A stretch of 50,667 nt of DNA. Origin: a virus. The stretch lies in IMG/VR virus record IMGVR_UViG_3300005731_000081, positions 1 through 50,667 of that record. One strand, given 5' to 3'. The stretch's first letter is position 1; every line of letters begins with the position of its first letter. The notes beneath the pieces are model-generated. The model was not told the origin of the DNA. It ran no database searches and worked only from the letters and a program-made list of their open reading frames with translations. A program made the translations under genes and the position numbers. Of the stretch, positions 16,051 to 23,714 are shown piece by piece.

Positions 16051-17717
16051 GAAAAAAAAGAGTGTTATTTTTAACCGAAGCCGCATATTTAAACACTGGT
16101 TATGCGACTTATTCTAAGAATGTTTTAAACCACATGAGGGACACTGGAAAGTATGAACTAGCTGAATTGTCTGTTTATGGTTCTTCTGAAGATCCTCGTA
16201 GAAACTTAATACCTTGGAAGAATTACCCCAACTTACCAGACTCTACCACCCCAGATAATGAAAGGGATATTTATAATTCAAACCCAGCAAATGTTTTTGG
16301 GGCTTGGAGATTTGAAAGAACGTGTTTAGACTTTAAACCAGATGTTGTTTTGACAATCAGGGATTTCTGGATGGATTCCTTTGTTTACAACTCACCCTTT
16401 CGTAGGATCTTTAAAAGGGTTTGGATGCCAACGGTAGACGCATCACCACAGAATGAGGAGTGGATCGATCAGTTCTGTGATTGCGAAGCCGTCCTGACAT
16501 ACTCAGACTGGGCGAAGAGTGTTATCGATGAGCAATCTGGAGGTGCAGCCAATGTTATTGGTTCTGCATCTCCTTCTGCCAGTAAAGATTTTCAAATGAC
16601 TCTCAATAAAGCTGCCGCCAAAGAGGCTATGGGGTTTTCAGCAGACTGTAATATAATTGGTACAGTTATGAGAAACCAAAGACGTAAGTTATTTCCAGAT
16701 CTTATTAGTGCATTTTCCAAATACTTAAAAGCAACTGGCGATAAAAAAACCTACCTTCATATTCATAGTAGCTATCCAGACGGTGGGTGGGACTTTGGCG
16801 AACTTCTACATAAGTATGATGTATCGTCTAGAGTTTTCTTTACATACATTTGTAATCACGCTGAATGCAACGCTGTAGAAATATCAAAGTTTAACGACGC
16901 TAGAAAACCCTGTGGTCAATGTGGTAATTTTACGTCAACACAGTCTAATGTTAGTAGTGGGGTTAGCGATGACGTTCTGGCAAAGATATACAATATGTAT
17001 GATCTATATGTTCAATGCGCTAATTCTGAAGGTTTTGGACTTCCTCAAGTGGAGGCCGCAGCGTGCGGCGTTCCTATTGCGTGTACCAATTACTCAGCAA
17101 TGCAAGATGTGGTTGAGAAGCTAGGAGCTTACCCTATAGAGGTTCAGGCAAAATATAAAGAGCTTGAAACTGGATGTATGAGGGCTGTTCCTAGTATTGA
17201 TAGCATGGTTGATATATTCACAAACTTCTTCTCTAAAACGTCTCACGAAAGAGAAGCAAGTAGAATTAAAACCAGAAAATTATTTGAAGCTAATTATGGA
17301 TGGGGCAAGTCAGCTCAGGCGTGGATGGACGCAATCGACAATCTAGACTTTGCAGATTGGGATGTTGATCCAGTCATCAAGCCTGTATTTGATGTTAAAA
17401 TAGATCCACAAGAAGGGAACGCAAGCTTTTTAAGAAGATGTGCCGATGCATACTTTATTGATCCAAGCATGATAAAGAGCCATATGATGCGAGTTTTCCT
17501 TAGAGATTTAAACTCCGGGTCATTTAAGCCAACGCCGGACGGATTCTGGGGGAGTGAATTTTCCCCTTACACAAGCAGAGTAACCTCCCAATCATTTACC
17601 AGAGAGAAAGTAATAGAAATATTAAAAGGTCGATTAACCAATTCAAACGTTTGGGAACAGGCCAGAGTAAACCCTAGCATTATTAACGATGGAGAAGCGA
17701 AGTGGCTAAAAAATTAA
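16047..17717 (+). CDS. GT-B glycosyltransferase (GT4-like) with a zinc-knuckle insert
   Basis: 556-residue glycosyltransferase of GT-B fold. The N-terminal half begins VLFLTEAAYLNTGYATYSKN; the C-terminal half holds the sugar-nucleotide site with Glu328 and Glu336 in EGFGLPQVEAAACGVP, the E-x7-E motif of family 4. Between them lies an unusual Cys4 insert, Cys269, Cys274, Cys289 and Cys292, likely a structural zinc knuckle. About 130 residues beyond the core have no assigned role. Donor and acceptor are unknown; candidates are virion proteins, phage DNA bases or host surface polymers. It begins a run of sugar-related genes to 21006, and overlaps the sigma-factor gene and the next gene. Confidence 0.82.
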   Translation: MRKKRVLFLTEAAYLNTGYATYSKNVLNHMRDTGKYELAELSVYGSSEDPRRNLIPWKNYPNLPDSTTPDNERDIYNSNPANVFGAWRFERTCLDFKPDVVLTIRDFWMDSFVYNSPFRRIFKRVWMPTVDASPQNEEWIDQFCDCEAVLTYSDWAKSVIDEQSGGAANVIGSASPSASKDFQMTLNKAAAKEAMGFSADCNIIGTVMRNQRRKLFPDLISAFSKYLKATGDKKTYLHIHSSYPDGGWDFGELLHKYDVSSRVFFTYICNHAECNAVEISKFNDARKPCGQCGNFTSTQSNVSSGVSDDVLAKIYNMYDLYVQCANSEGFGLPQVEAAACGVPIACTNYSAMQDVVEKLGAYPIEVQAKYKELETGCMRAVPSIDSMVDIFTNFFSKTSHEREASRIKTRKLFEANYGWGKSAQAWMDAIDNLDFADWDVDPVIKPVFDVKIDPQEGNASFLRRCADAYFIDPSMIKSHMMRVFLRDLNSGSFKPTPDGFWGSEFSPYTSRVTSQSFTREKVIEILKGRLTNSNVWEQARVNPSIINDGEAKWLKN

Positions 17718-18577
17718 AACCAAAGAATGAAGATTTATTTAAAGTTGAAATTCCGGAAATGAAGAGTGAGCTAAATACTTACCAAAAAAATGATACTAAA
17801 ACTGAGCCAAAAAGCAAGAACGAAGCAGCGTACTTGGGCACAAACTGCAAAGAGTGTATTTTTCACGAAGTGGATGGTAAAAACTGCTTACTCGGAAAGA
17901 TTAATAAATACATTGAGAGAGGAGCCAAGATCGAAGAGAGGGATGACAAATTTTTAATAGATAGAGTGTGTAGCTTTAGGAGAACTCAAAAATGGAAAAA
18001 AGAACATCGTAGACGTAGAAATATTGACCAATGCATTCAAGACGCTAAAGGGGAAGTTCATGTTAGCGGAACAATATTTGTTTACGCTGACGATTTAGAA
18101 GATCTAGATAAATGCTTCAGTCAACTGTCTCAAACAAGTTATGTAGAACATTTTAAGGTGGTAGTCGCTCATTTTGATGACTTAAAAATTAAAGATGTTT
18201 ATGATTACTTTCATGAGCAAACATATATCAACTCGCCAATCGCCGTTGGTATTAAGGACTCAGAGGATACAAATTTTCTTGATGAAGCTTTTAAAAGAGC
18301 TGATAACGGGCTTATGATCTCACTAGATTCTAAAATGGATGTAGATAAGGACATGCTAAACAAGTTACAGAAGTATATCTATAATGAAATGCATAGAATT
18401 ATTTATGTAAAGCCAACCAAAGGAGTTCATGGACTTGTATCGTTAGCACTACTTTATAAGTACTTAAAAGGTAACAAGTTGGAAACGTTCGAAGAAAAAT
18501 TAAAGCTAATTGCGAAAGAACAAGGTATTGAGTCTCAACTCACTACGTGGGAGGTCATAAATGAAAGTATTAGTTAA
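17702..18577 (+). CDS. Cys-cluster protein with GT-A-like domain
   Basis: 291 residues. The start is a GTG with a GGAGAA site, 16 bases inside the glycosyltransferase gene. The N-terminal part has four cysteines, Cys49, Cys52, Cys62 and Cys90 (CKEC, NCLLG, VCSFRR), in a pattern that could bind zinc or an iron-sulfur cluster, then a basic patch KWKKEHRRRRN. From about residue 115, the segment VHVSGTIFVYADDLEDLDKC and LSQTSYVEHFKVVVAH suggest a GT-A-like nucleotide-sugar fold. A standard DxD catalytic motif is not clear. Probably part of the sugar-transfer pathway, by context. Confidence 0.5.
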   Translation: MAKKLKPKNEDLFKVEIPEMKSELNTYQKNDTKTEPKSKNEAAYLGTNCKECIFHEVDGKNCLLGKINKYIERGAKIEERDDKFLIDRVCSFRRTQKWKKEHRRRRNIDQCIQDAKGEVHVSGTIFVYADDLEDLDKCFSQLSQTSYVEHFKVVVAHFDDLKIKDVYDYFHEQTYINSPIAVGIKDSEDTNFLDEAFKRADNGLMISLDSKMDVDKDMLNKLQKYIYNEMHRIIYVKPTKGVHGLVSLALLYKYLKGNKLETFEEKLKLIAKEQGIESQLTTWEVINESIS

Positions 18578-19127
18578 TATCATCTGCCGGCACGAAGTAA
18601 GCAAAGAGGTGCTAGACAGAATGATTGAATCCTGTAAAAGCTTAAATCATGAGGTGGTCGTTCACGTATGTGATTACTCTCTATCTAAAAAAATTAAAGA
18701 TAGTTTTGTAGAGTCTGATTCAGATGTTACTGTTGTAAAAGTGACGGAGATGAATTATGAAGACATGAGAGATCACGAGCGGAACATCAAAGAGTGTAAC
18801 ATTGCTGAAGACTGTGACGTCATAATTGATGTGGAAAGCTCTTTGGGGCTTGAGCCTGAATTTATCGATGTGTTAGGCTTGGAACACTTAGAAGATAAAA
18901 ACTACTGCTCTGTGTATAGTGATTTCTATTCTCAGACGAAGAATGGTCATAAAGTGTATGTTCACCAAAAATCATTTCCTTTGTCCAGCACATCACTTCC
19001 TTTACTAGCCTTTTCATCAGAGGATTATCTTTCAAACGTTACTGAAGAAAATGTCAAAGGTTTTTTACTATCATCTAAACTATCAAAGCATACACCTCTG
19101 GCGTTATGTTCAGTAATAAATGCCTAA
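18561..19127 (+). CDS. Possible GT-A-like protein of the sugar cassette
   Basis: 188 residues starting MKVLVNIICRHEVSKEVLDR after a strong GGGAGG ribosome site. The pattern of strand, helix and strand up to CDVIIDVESSLGLEPEFIDV looks like the first half of a GT-A glycosyltransferase, with DVE where a DxD metal motif could be. It is too short for a full enzyme, so it may work with its neighbours or be a non-catalytic partner. The last bases overlap the next ATG. Function unassigned. Confidence 0.45.
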   Translation: MKVLVNIICRHEVSKEVLDRMIESCKSLNHEVVVHVCDYSLSKKIKDSFVESDSDVTVVKVTEMNYEDMRDHERNIKECNIAEDCDVIIDVESSLGLEPEFIDVLGLEHLEDKNYCSVYSDFYSQTKNGHKVYVHQKSFPLSSTSLPLLAFSSEDYLSNVTEENVKGFLLSSKLSKHTPLALCSVINA

Positions 19128-19782
19128 TTTTATTCATAAGATCAACGACAGCAGTCGAACTAATTTTATACTTCTTGCTGCCGGTAAGAATAAAACAAAA
19201 GGACAAAATGTTGCTAAAGGGCTAACCGATGTAAATGGTAAAAAGTTAATTGACTCACAAATTTCTGTTATAAATAAAACTTGTAAAAACAAAGACATAA
19301 TCTACACTGTGGGTGATAGGTCAAAAAGTATGATAAACTATATGATTGATAATCATCCGCAAGTTAGGATTGTTGAAAATACAAAGTTTAAGACGACAAA
19401 CCCTCTTGAAAGTCTACGAATGTCATTAAATTGTGCCACTCAGCAAGACACTTGTATTATTTATGGCGATAAAATTTTTAATAAGGGGTCAATCACATTT
19501 GAAAGTAATGATAGACCATTTATAGTAGAAACTACAGAATGTGAATCAATGCCATTAAGTTTAGGGTTGGTATACCAAAAAGAAACACTCAAAAACATAT
19601 CTTACGGGGTTGATAACGCATGGGGTCAGATATTTTACATACCAAACAAACTATTTAACAATTTTAAAAAAAGGATAAATAATCTAACAAGAAGTTATTA
19701 TAACGTTTTTGATTTCATCAATTTAATAGCTAAAGAGTATAAATTTAAAATACACAAGAGTAAAAATATTAAGGAAATATAA
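19120..19782 (+). CDS. Nucleotidyltransferase-like protein
   Basis: 220 residues whose first 45 resemble sugar-phosphate nucleotidyltransferases: FILLAAGKNKTKG, then GLTDVNGKKLIDSQISVIN, corresponding to the LAAG...R...K.L..v.gkpli sequence that binds the nucleotide. NPLESLRMSL and IIYGDKIF follow in the places of the TxNxxxS and D-containing motifs (GD in place of the usual D-x-D/GD). Such enzymes make NDP-sugars or CDP-alcohols, which would provide a donor for the adjacent glycosyltransferase. The signature Arg-rich loop is weakened, so activity is uncertain. Confidence 0.55.
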   Translation: MPNFIHKINDSSRTNFILLAAGKNKTKGQNVAKGLTDVNGKKLIDSQISVINKTCKNKDIIYTVGDRSKSMINYMIDNHPQVRIVENTKFKTTNPLESLRMSLNCATQQDTCIIYGDKIFNKGSITFESNDRPFIVETTECESMPLSLGLVYQKETLKNISYGVDNAWGQIFYIPNKLFNNFKKRINNLTRSYYNVFDFINLIAKEYKFKIHKSKNIKEI

Positions 19783-20546
19783 TGAAAATATTAATGTTGA
19801 CTGATGAAAGTGATATGTTTTACCATATACTTTTGGAAGCTCTTAATAATATAGACGCCACAGTCGGTCATTCGTCTATGGATATAAGCGATTCTGACAT
19901 TAGCCAGTTTGATCCAGACGTCATCATACATAATTCAGAAAAAACCGACGTTGTTAAATATAAGGACGCTATCAGTATTGGTGTCAACGAAATAGACTCC
20001 CCAAGCTGCTTTTCTTATAGGAATGAATCGTCTAAGAATTATATTGAGCCGTTTATTAGAATAACGGATCAAGACCTTCACGACGTTAGGTATAAGTCAG
20101 ATATTGTTTATGTTGGTAGCCCATCTTTACTTCCAGACTGTGTTTCTGAGTTTCAGAGCGACTCAAGCATTAACTTTAAAATTATTCACAACACCAACAT
20201 TCCGATTACGAACTATTGCGGAGCCTGTCAATTTGAGAATTATAAAAAGTTTTTCAACATGTCAAAATGCGTTCTTGTTAATAAACCATCTCCAGAAGAG
20301 TCGAAGCTAAGCTTTAAACTTTTAGATGTTATTTACTCTGGCGGCAACCCAGTGATTCACGACAGCGATGACAAGTTTGTTGAAGACATACGTGACGCTT
20401 TAGATGGCAAGTCCTTTAGGGGGGATTTTATATCTAAGGCAGAAATTGAGGAGAGGTATACTAATTACGATAGAATGTCTGATATCCTATTAAAGATAGG
20501 TCTTAATAAGTTATCTAAAATGGTTCTAGAGAGTAAAGGAAAATAG
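19782..20546 (+). CDS. GT-B-like glycosyltransferase candidate
   Basis: 254 residues beginning MKILMLTDESDMFYHILLEA, with a first half like a nucleotide-sugar Rossmann domain (DPDVIIHN). The late segment SKLSFKLLDVIYSGGNPVIHD resembles the acceptor/donor site of GT-B enzymes (KLxxxxAxGxPVI). A Cys pair NYCGACQF lies in between. It is short for GT-B and lacks a clear E-x7-E motif, so a degraded or partner protein is possible. The ATG overlaps the previous stop by one base. Confidence 0.5.
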   Translation: MKILMLTDESDMFYHILLEALNNIDATVGHSSMDISDSDISQFDPDVIIHNSEKTDVVKYKDAISIGVNEIDSPSCFSYRNESSKNYIEPFIRITDQDLHDVRYKSDIVYVGSPSLLPDCVSEFQSDSSINFKIIHNTNIPITNYCGACQFENYKKFFNMSKCVLVNKPSPEESKLSFKLLDVIYSGGNPVIHDSDDKFVEDIRDALDGKSFRGDFISKAEIEERYTNYDRMSDILLKIGLNKLSKMVLESKGK

Positions 20547-20547
20547 C

Positions 20548-21006
20548 ATGAAAACAATGATTTTATTGGATCACTTAGGATTCTCAGAACAGAATTATGA
20601 CATAATTAAAGACGTTAACGAGTTTGTTGTTGATTCTATAGACGAGATTTCTATTGTTGTTAATGATGTTAGCAGCAAAATTATAGAGGTTAACACAGCT
20701 GTTAACAATGTGGCAGAAATTGGCTGTTATCAAGACGGTCTACTTATGTGTACTAACTTGATTAACGCAGACCACATCCTGTCTGTAAACACGTCATCAA
20801 GAAAAGTACTATACTTATGGGATGTAGACTGGCTGCACAACACATTTAATTTTGAATGGTTGTATGATGTGCTTACTAATGATAAGTTGGATATTATCGT
20901 AAGGTCGGAAGAGCATAAAAGGGCTTTAAAGATGTTATGCGGAAAAGAGCCTTTGGGAGTTTTACAAAATTTTAAACTGGAGTTATTATGGAATTTGCTA
21001 GAATAA
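20548..21006 (+). CDS. Hypothetical protein of the sugar cassette
   Basis: 152 residues starting MKTMILLDHLGFSEQNYDII after an AAAGGA site. It has alternating strands and helices including VLYLWDVDWLHNTFNFEWLY and DIIVRSEEHKRAL, a pattern seen in the N-terminal domain of some GT-B enzymes, where the RSEEH segment leads to the donor domain. The donor domain itself is absent. The gene overlaps the following endonuclease-like gene by 19 bases, so a truncation by insertion of that gene should be considered. Confidence 0.5.
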   Translation: MKTMILLDHLGFSEQNYDIIKDVNEFVVDSIDEISIVVNDVSSKIIEVNTAVNNVAEIGCYQDGLLMCTNLINADHILSVNTSSRKVLYLWDVDWLHNTFNFEWLYDVLTNDKLDIIVRSEEHKRALKMLCGKEPLGVLQNFKLELLWNLLE

Positions 21007-21794
21007 ATAAAGACAAGATTATAAAACTATATGTCGAGGAAGAAAAAAGCAGCTATGAAGTAGCAGAGGCTTTGAATACTTACTCCACTAGAATTTTGAG
21101 AGCGCTTGACTTTTTAGGGGTTGAGCGGCGTACATATAGTCAGGCACAATCAAACTCTTTGAAGAGCGGACGAACTGTCCACCCAACAAAAGGAAAAAAA
21201 TTAGAAGACGAACACAAGCGTAAAATTGGTGAGTCAAAATCAAAGAGCTGGCACGACCTACCGCAAAAGGAAAAGGACAGAATGTCTAGCTTGAGCAAGG
21301 CTGCTTGGGAAAAAAAGAGTGACTCAGAGAAGAGTGAAATGCGAAGAATGGCAATGGAAGCTGTGCGAGAAGCTAGTAAGCAGGGGTCAAAAACTGAAAG
21401 ACATTTAAAAAATGGCTTGACAAACGCAGGATACTCTGTTATGTTTCATAAGACTAATCTAGTTCCGGGTAGTAAACTTGAGGTAGATCTATTTTTACCA
21501 GAAGTTAAAACAGCTATTGAGATAGATGGTCCGGGGCATTTCTTACCTATTTGGGGTGAGGATAAGATGCGTAAGCAGCAATCTGCGGACACTATAAAGC
21601 AAGGTATTTTAATCAGCCATGGGTACGTAATTCTTAGAATTAGACAAATTGATAAAAGTATTTCAATGACAAAAATGAATTCCTTGCTTGAGACGATCTT
21701 GTCTGAGTTGGATAAGATTAAGGAAAAATTTCCTAGTAAAAATAAACGATTGATCGAAATTGAGGTATGCAATGGCAAAACGAAAAGAGTCTAA
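20988..21794 (+). CDS. Homing-endonuclease-like protein (NUMOD3-like plus Vsr-like nuclease)
   Basis: 268 residues. The N-terminus has a helix-turn-helix (KIIKLYVEEEKSSYEVAEAL), followed by a GRTVHPTKGKKLEDEHKRKI stretch that matches the NUMOD3 DNA-binding module of phage homing endonucleases. The C-terminal domain has Glu137 (SKTERHL), Asp167 (LEVDLFLPE), Glu178 and Asp180 (AIEIDGPGH) with His184, the acidic and His layout of Vsr-like EDxHD homing enzymes such as I-Bth0305I. It is a free-standing gene, not inside an intron or intein, and its catalytic residues look intact. It starts inside the previous gene after a GGAG site. Confidence 0.72.
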   Translation: MEFARINKDKIIKLYVEEEKSSYEVAEALNTYSTRILRALDFLGVERRTYSQAQSNSLKSGRTVHPTKGKKLEDEHKRKIGESKSKSWHDLPQKEKDRMSSLSKAAWEKKSDSEKSEMRRMAMEAVREASKQGSKTERHLKNGLTNAGYSVMFHKTNLVPGSKLEVDLFLPEVKTAIEIDGPGHFLPIWGEDKMRKQQSADTIKQGILISHGYVILRIRQIDKSISMTKMNSLLETILSELDKIKEKFPSKNKRLIEIEVCNGKTKRV

Positions 21795-22470
21795 CACTAA
21801 AGAGTCAGAACAACAAGAGGTTCCACACTATCTTTCACCTGAGTGGAATAATTATGTTATGGGGTTGTTTCAGACTAATGAACTGATTGATGGCAATCCA
21901 AACGTCGCTGGCTTAAGGCGAGTTGCTGAAATGCTTATAGGGGAAATTATTAGCAGCAAACCAACTCAAGTATTTCCAGTTTTATCAGATGGTGTTGGAA
22001 GGGCAACTGTTGTCTATGAGGTTGTTTTTGAACTTGGCGATAAAACCAAAACGTATGGAGATACAGCAGAGGTTTGGGCTGGCAATACTGACGACCTATT
22101 TTGCGTTCACGCGGCAGCTACGGCCTCAACCAAGGCTGAAGCCAGATCTTTGCGAAAGGCTCTTAAAATCAGAGCTGTGGCCGCTGAGGAGCTATGTAAG
22201 AAAGATGTGTCTAAGTATGTGGCTCAAGAAGACAATGATCGAATACAAAGTGAACAAATTACATTTATCGGTATGAAGTGTAAAAAGCTAAATATCGATG
22301 TTATGCGTTTTGTGAATTCTGGAACTAAACAATATAAAAGTATCTATGAGGTAACGAGAGACACAGCAGCTAAAATGATTAAAAAAATTGGTTCGTTCTC
22401 AAGCGACAGTAGCTTGATTGAAGAAGATATTAAAAACTATAAAGATGATTGGAATGACAATGCAAGTTAA
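21772..22470 (+). CDS. Possible Rad52-family single-strand annealing protein
   Basis: 232 residues from the ATG at 21772, which has a GAGGT site. The region VVYEVVFELGDKTKTYGDTA then AAATASTKAEARSLRKALKI resembles the beta-sheet plus A-T-A-x-x-RALR helix of Rad52/Sak-type annealing proteins. The C-terminal part (EQITFIGMKCKKLNIDVMRF, with a later TRDTAAKMIKKI) resembles the small helical domain often fused to such proteins. If right, it would anneal complementary strands with help from SSB. Motif similarity is moderate and from memory; a general DNA-binding protein is an alternative. Confidence 0.45.
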   Translation: MAKRKESNTKESEQQEVPHYLSPEWNNYVMGLFQTNELIDGNPNVAGLRRVAEMLIGEIISSKPTQVFPVLSDGVGRATVVYEVVFELGDKTKTYGDTAEVWAGNTDDLFCVHAAATASTKAEARSLRKALKIRAVAAEELCKKDVSKYVAQEDNDRIQSEQITFIGMKCKKLNIDVMRFVNSGTKQYKSIYEVTRDTAAKMIKKIGSFSSDSSLIEEDIKNYKDDWNDNAS

Positions 22471-22870
22471 ATGGAAAAATAACAAGGGGAATGTAGAGGT
22501 TTCTTTTGAGGTTAATACTGAAAACGATCTTGTAAAAAAGATTGCTTTACTTGAAAAGTTGCAGCCTAGCATGAGCGATGTTGAGGATGTGGATTTATTC
22601 GCGGCTCTATCAGCCTCGCACAACAACGACGTTCTTAATGAAGAGATTTGTGGAAAGTGCAAATCGAAGAATGTTTACAACATCATTCGCACTGACAAGA
22701 ATGATAATAAATATCATGAAATGAAGTGTAAGGACTGTTACGCGAAACTTCCGTTTGGCGTCAACAAGGTTGGCGGCGGACTATATGCTAAACGTAGAGA
22801 TGAAGATGGAGGTATTAGAGGCTCTAAAGGTTGGGTGGTTTATAATCCTAAAACAAAGCAGGAAGAATGA
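22460..22870 (+). CDS. Zinc-ribbon protein, function unknown
   Basis: 136 residues from the ATG at 22460; in-frame ATGs at 22454 and further upstream are possible, so the start is uncertain. The N-terminal half (MQVKWKNNKGNVEVSFEV) suggests a beta sheet, followed by a helical stretch. The C-terminal half has CGKC and CKDC about 25 residues apart, giving a zinc ribbon, then a GGGLYAKRRDED segment. It overlaps the preceding gene by 11 bases and the next by 4. It may bind nucleic acid, but no family is recognised. Confidence 0.6.
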   Translation: MQVKWKNNKGNVEVSFEVNTENDLVKKIALLEKLQPSMSDVEDVDLFAALSASHNNDVLNEEICGKCKSKNVYNIIRTDKNDNKYHEMKCKDCYAKLPFGVNKVGGGLYAKRRDEDGGIRGSKGWVVYNPKTKQEE

Positions 22871-23103
22871 AATACTATAGACTTATATTCAGAAAAGATA
22901 AAGAAACGGTTATGTTCTCTGAGATTCAGGAGCATACAGTTGACCAAGAAGAATTTGAGCAGATTAAGTGGGACAGGCCAATTATCAGACAGATCATGGG
23001 AGGAGACTTCCATTTTCTAGCTCTAGACGCTACCTATTTAGACGCTATGGTGCTTGGGATCGGAACCTATCTAGAAATGGACAGTGGCAATAAAATTGCC
23101 TAA
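22867..23103 (+). CDS. Small hypothetical protein
   Basis: 78 residues, the last clear gene of the rightward operon. It begins MKYYRLIFRKDKETVMFSEI and has an acidic middle; the final 20 residues are mildly hydrophobic (MVLGIGTYLE) but too short and polar for a membrane span. The start overlaps the previous stop (ATGA). The transcription terminator starts 22 bases after its stop. Function unknown. Confidence 0.6.
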   Translation: MKYYRLIFRKDKETVMFSEIQEHTVDQEEFEQIKWDRPIIRQIMGGDFHFLALDATYLDAMVLGIGTYLEMDSGNKIA

Positions 23104-23124
23104 CATTCATTCTCAACTTACGAC

Positions 23125-23149
23125 GGGGTGGCTTATGCCGCCCCTTTTT
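23125..23149 (+). terminator. Rho-independent terminator of the rightward operon
   Basis: GGGGTGGC (23125-23132), loop TTAT, then GCCGCCCC (23137-23144) form an 8-pair GC-rich stem with one G-T wobble, followed by TTTTT (23145-23149). It lies 22 bases after the last rightward gene and before the end of the leftward genes. Read on the other strand it has no T tract after the stem, so it should stop rightward transcription only. Confidence 0.85.
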
Positions 23150-23174
23150 ATAATTAAATTAGGTTTAAATAATA

Positions 23175-23246
23175 ATGAAGGTTAAAGTCGGCGACGTTGT
23201 GTGCAACAGCAATGAAATACCTATAATTTTGATGTTAGATAACTAG
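23175..23246 (+). CDS. Possible micro-ORF between the convergent operons
   Basis: 23 codons, ATG to TAG, reading MKVKVGDVVCNSNEIPIILM and three more residues. It is the only open frame with a plausible start in the 147-base gap between the two operons. The sequence looks like the first strand of an SH3-like small domain, so it may be a remnant of a longer gene. A ribosome site is weak (AGG about 12 bases upstream), and it lies beyond the terminator. Low confidence. Confidence 0.15.
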   Translation: MKVKVGDVVCNSNEIPIILMLDN

Positions 23247-23250
23247 TATC

Positions 23251-23703
23251 CTACCATTTTCCGACTGGGCATCTAGAAGATTTCCAACTAGCTTTTGTCG
23301 CACATGGGCATCCACACTTTGAACAACGATCAACATCTGCCATGTAAAACTCACAACCAGCACACTCATCCAACCTTTTTTCATAGGTCTCAGGATCTGT
23401 TTTTCCAAATCCTGTGAGAGCATGTTTAAATAACGAACCGGCAAAATTCTTTGCCATGGCAGCTGTGCTAGGCAGAGATAGTTCTTCCTTAGGTCTTTCC
23501 TCGCTCACTTTATTAGTTTCAGCACTATCATTTTTTGCCTGAATGCATTCCATCTGGTTCTGTCCCGGACCTTTGCATTTTTCCCACTGGTCATAATAAC
23601 CTTGGTGGTTTTGGCATAGCTTGTGATAGTGTGGCGTTTTTTCCATTTTATGTCTATTGCAAAGTCCAGCTAACGGACATTCGCAAGGTGTTTTCTTTTC
23701 CAT
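23251..23703 (-). CDS. Cys-rich small protein, last of the leftward operon
   Basis: 150 residues with 14 or so cysteines in CxxC-like pairs. The N-terminal half has CECPLAGLC and further single Cys/His residues; the C-terminal half carries CAGCEFYM, then RCSKCGCPC and CPVGKW, a pattern of zinc-binding knuckles seen in small proteins near phage structural genes. A glycine-rich hydrophobic stretch (MAKNFAGSLFKHALTGFG) separates the halves. An AAGGA site precedes the ATG. It may bind zinc; it is not a recognised structural protein. Confidence 0.65.
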   Translation of the reverse strand: MEKKTPCECPLAGLCNRHKMEKTPHYHKLCQNHQGYYDQWEKCKGPGQNQMECIQAKNDSAETNKVSEERPKEELSLPSTAAMAKNFAGSLFKHALTGFGKTDPETYEKRLDECAGCEFYMADVDRCSKCGCPCATKASWKSSRCPVGKW

Positions 23704-23714
23704 TTTATAAATCC

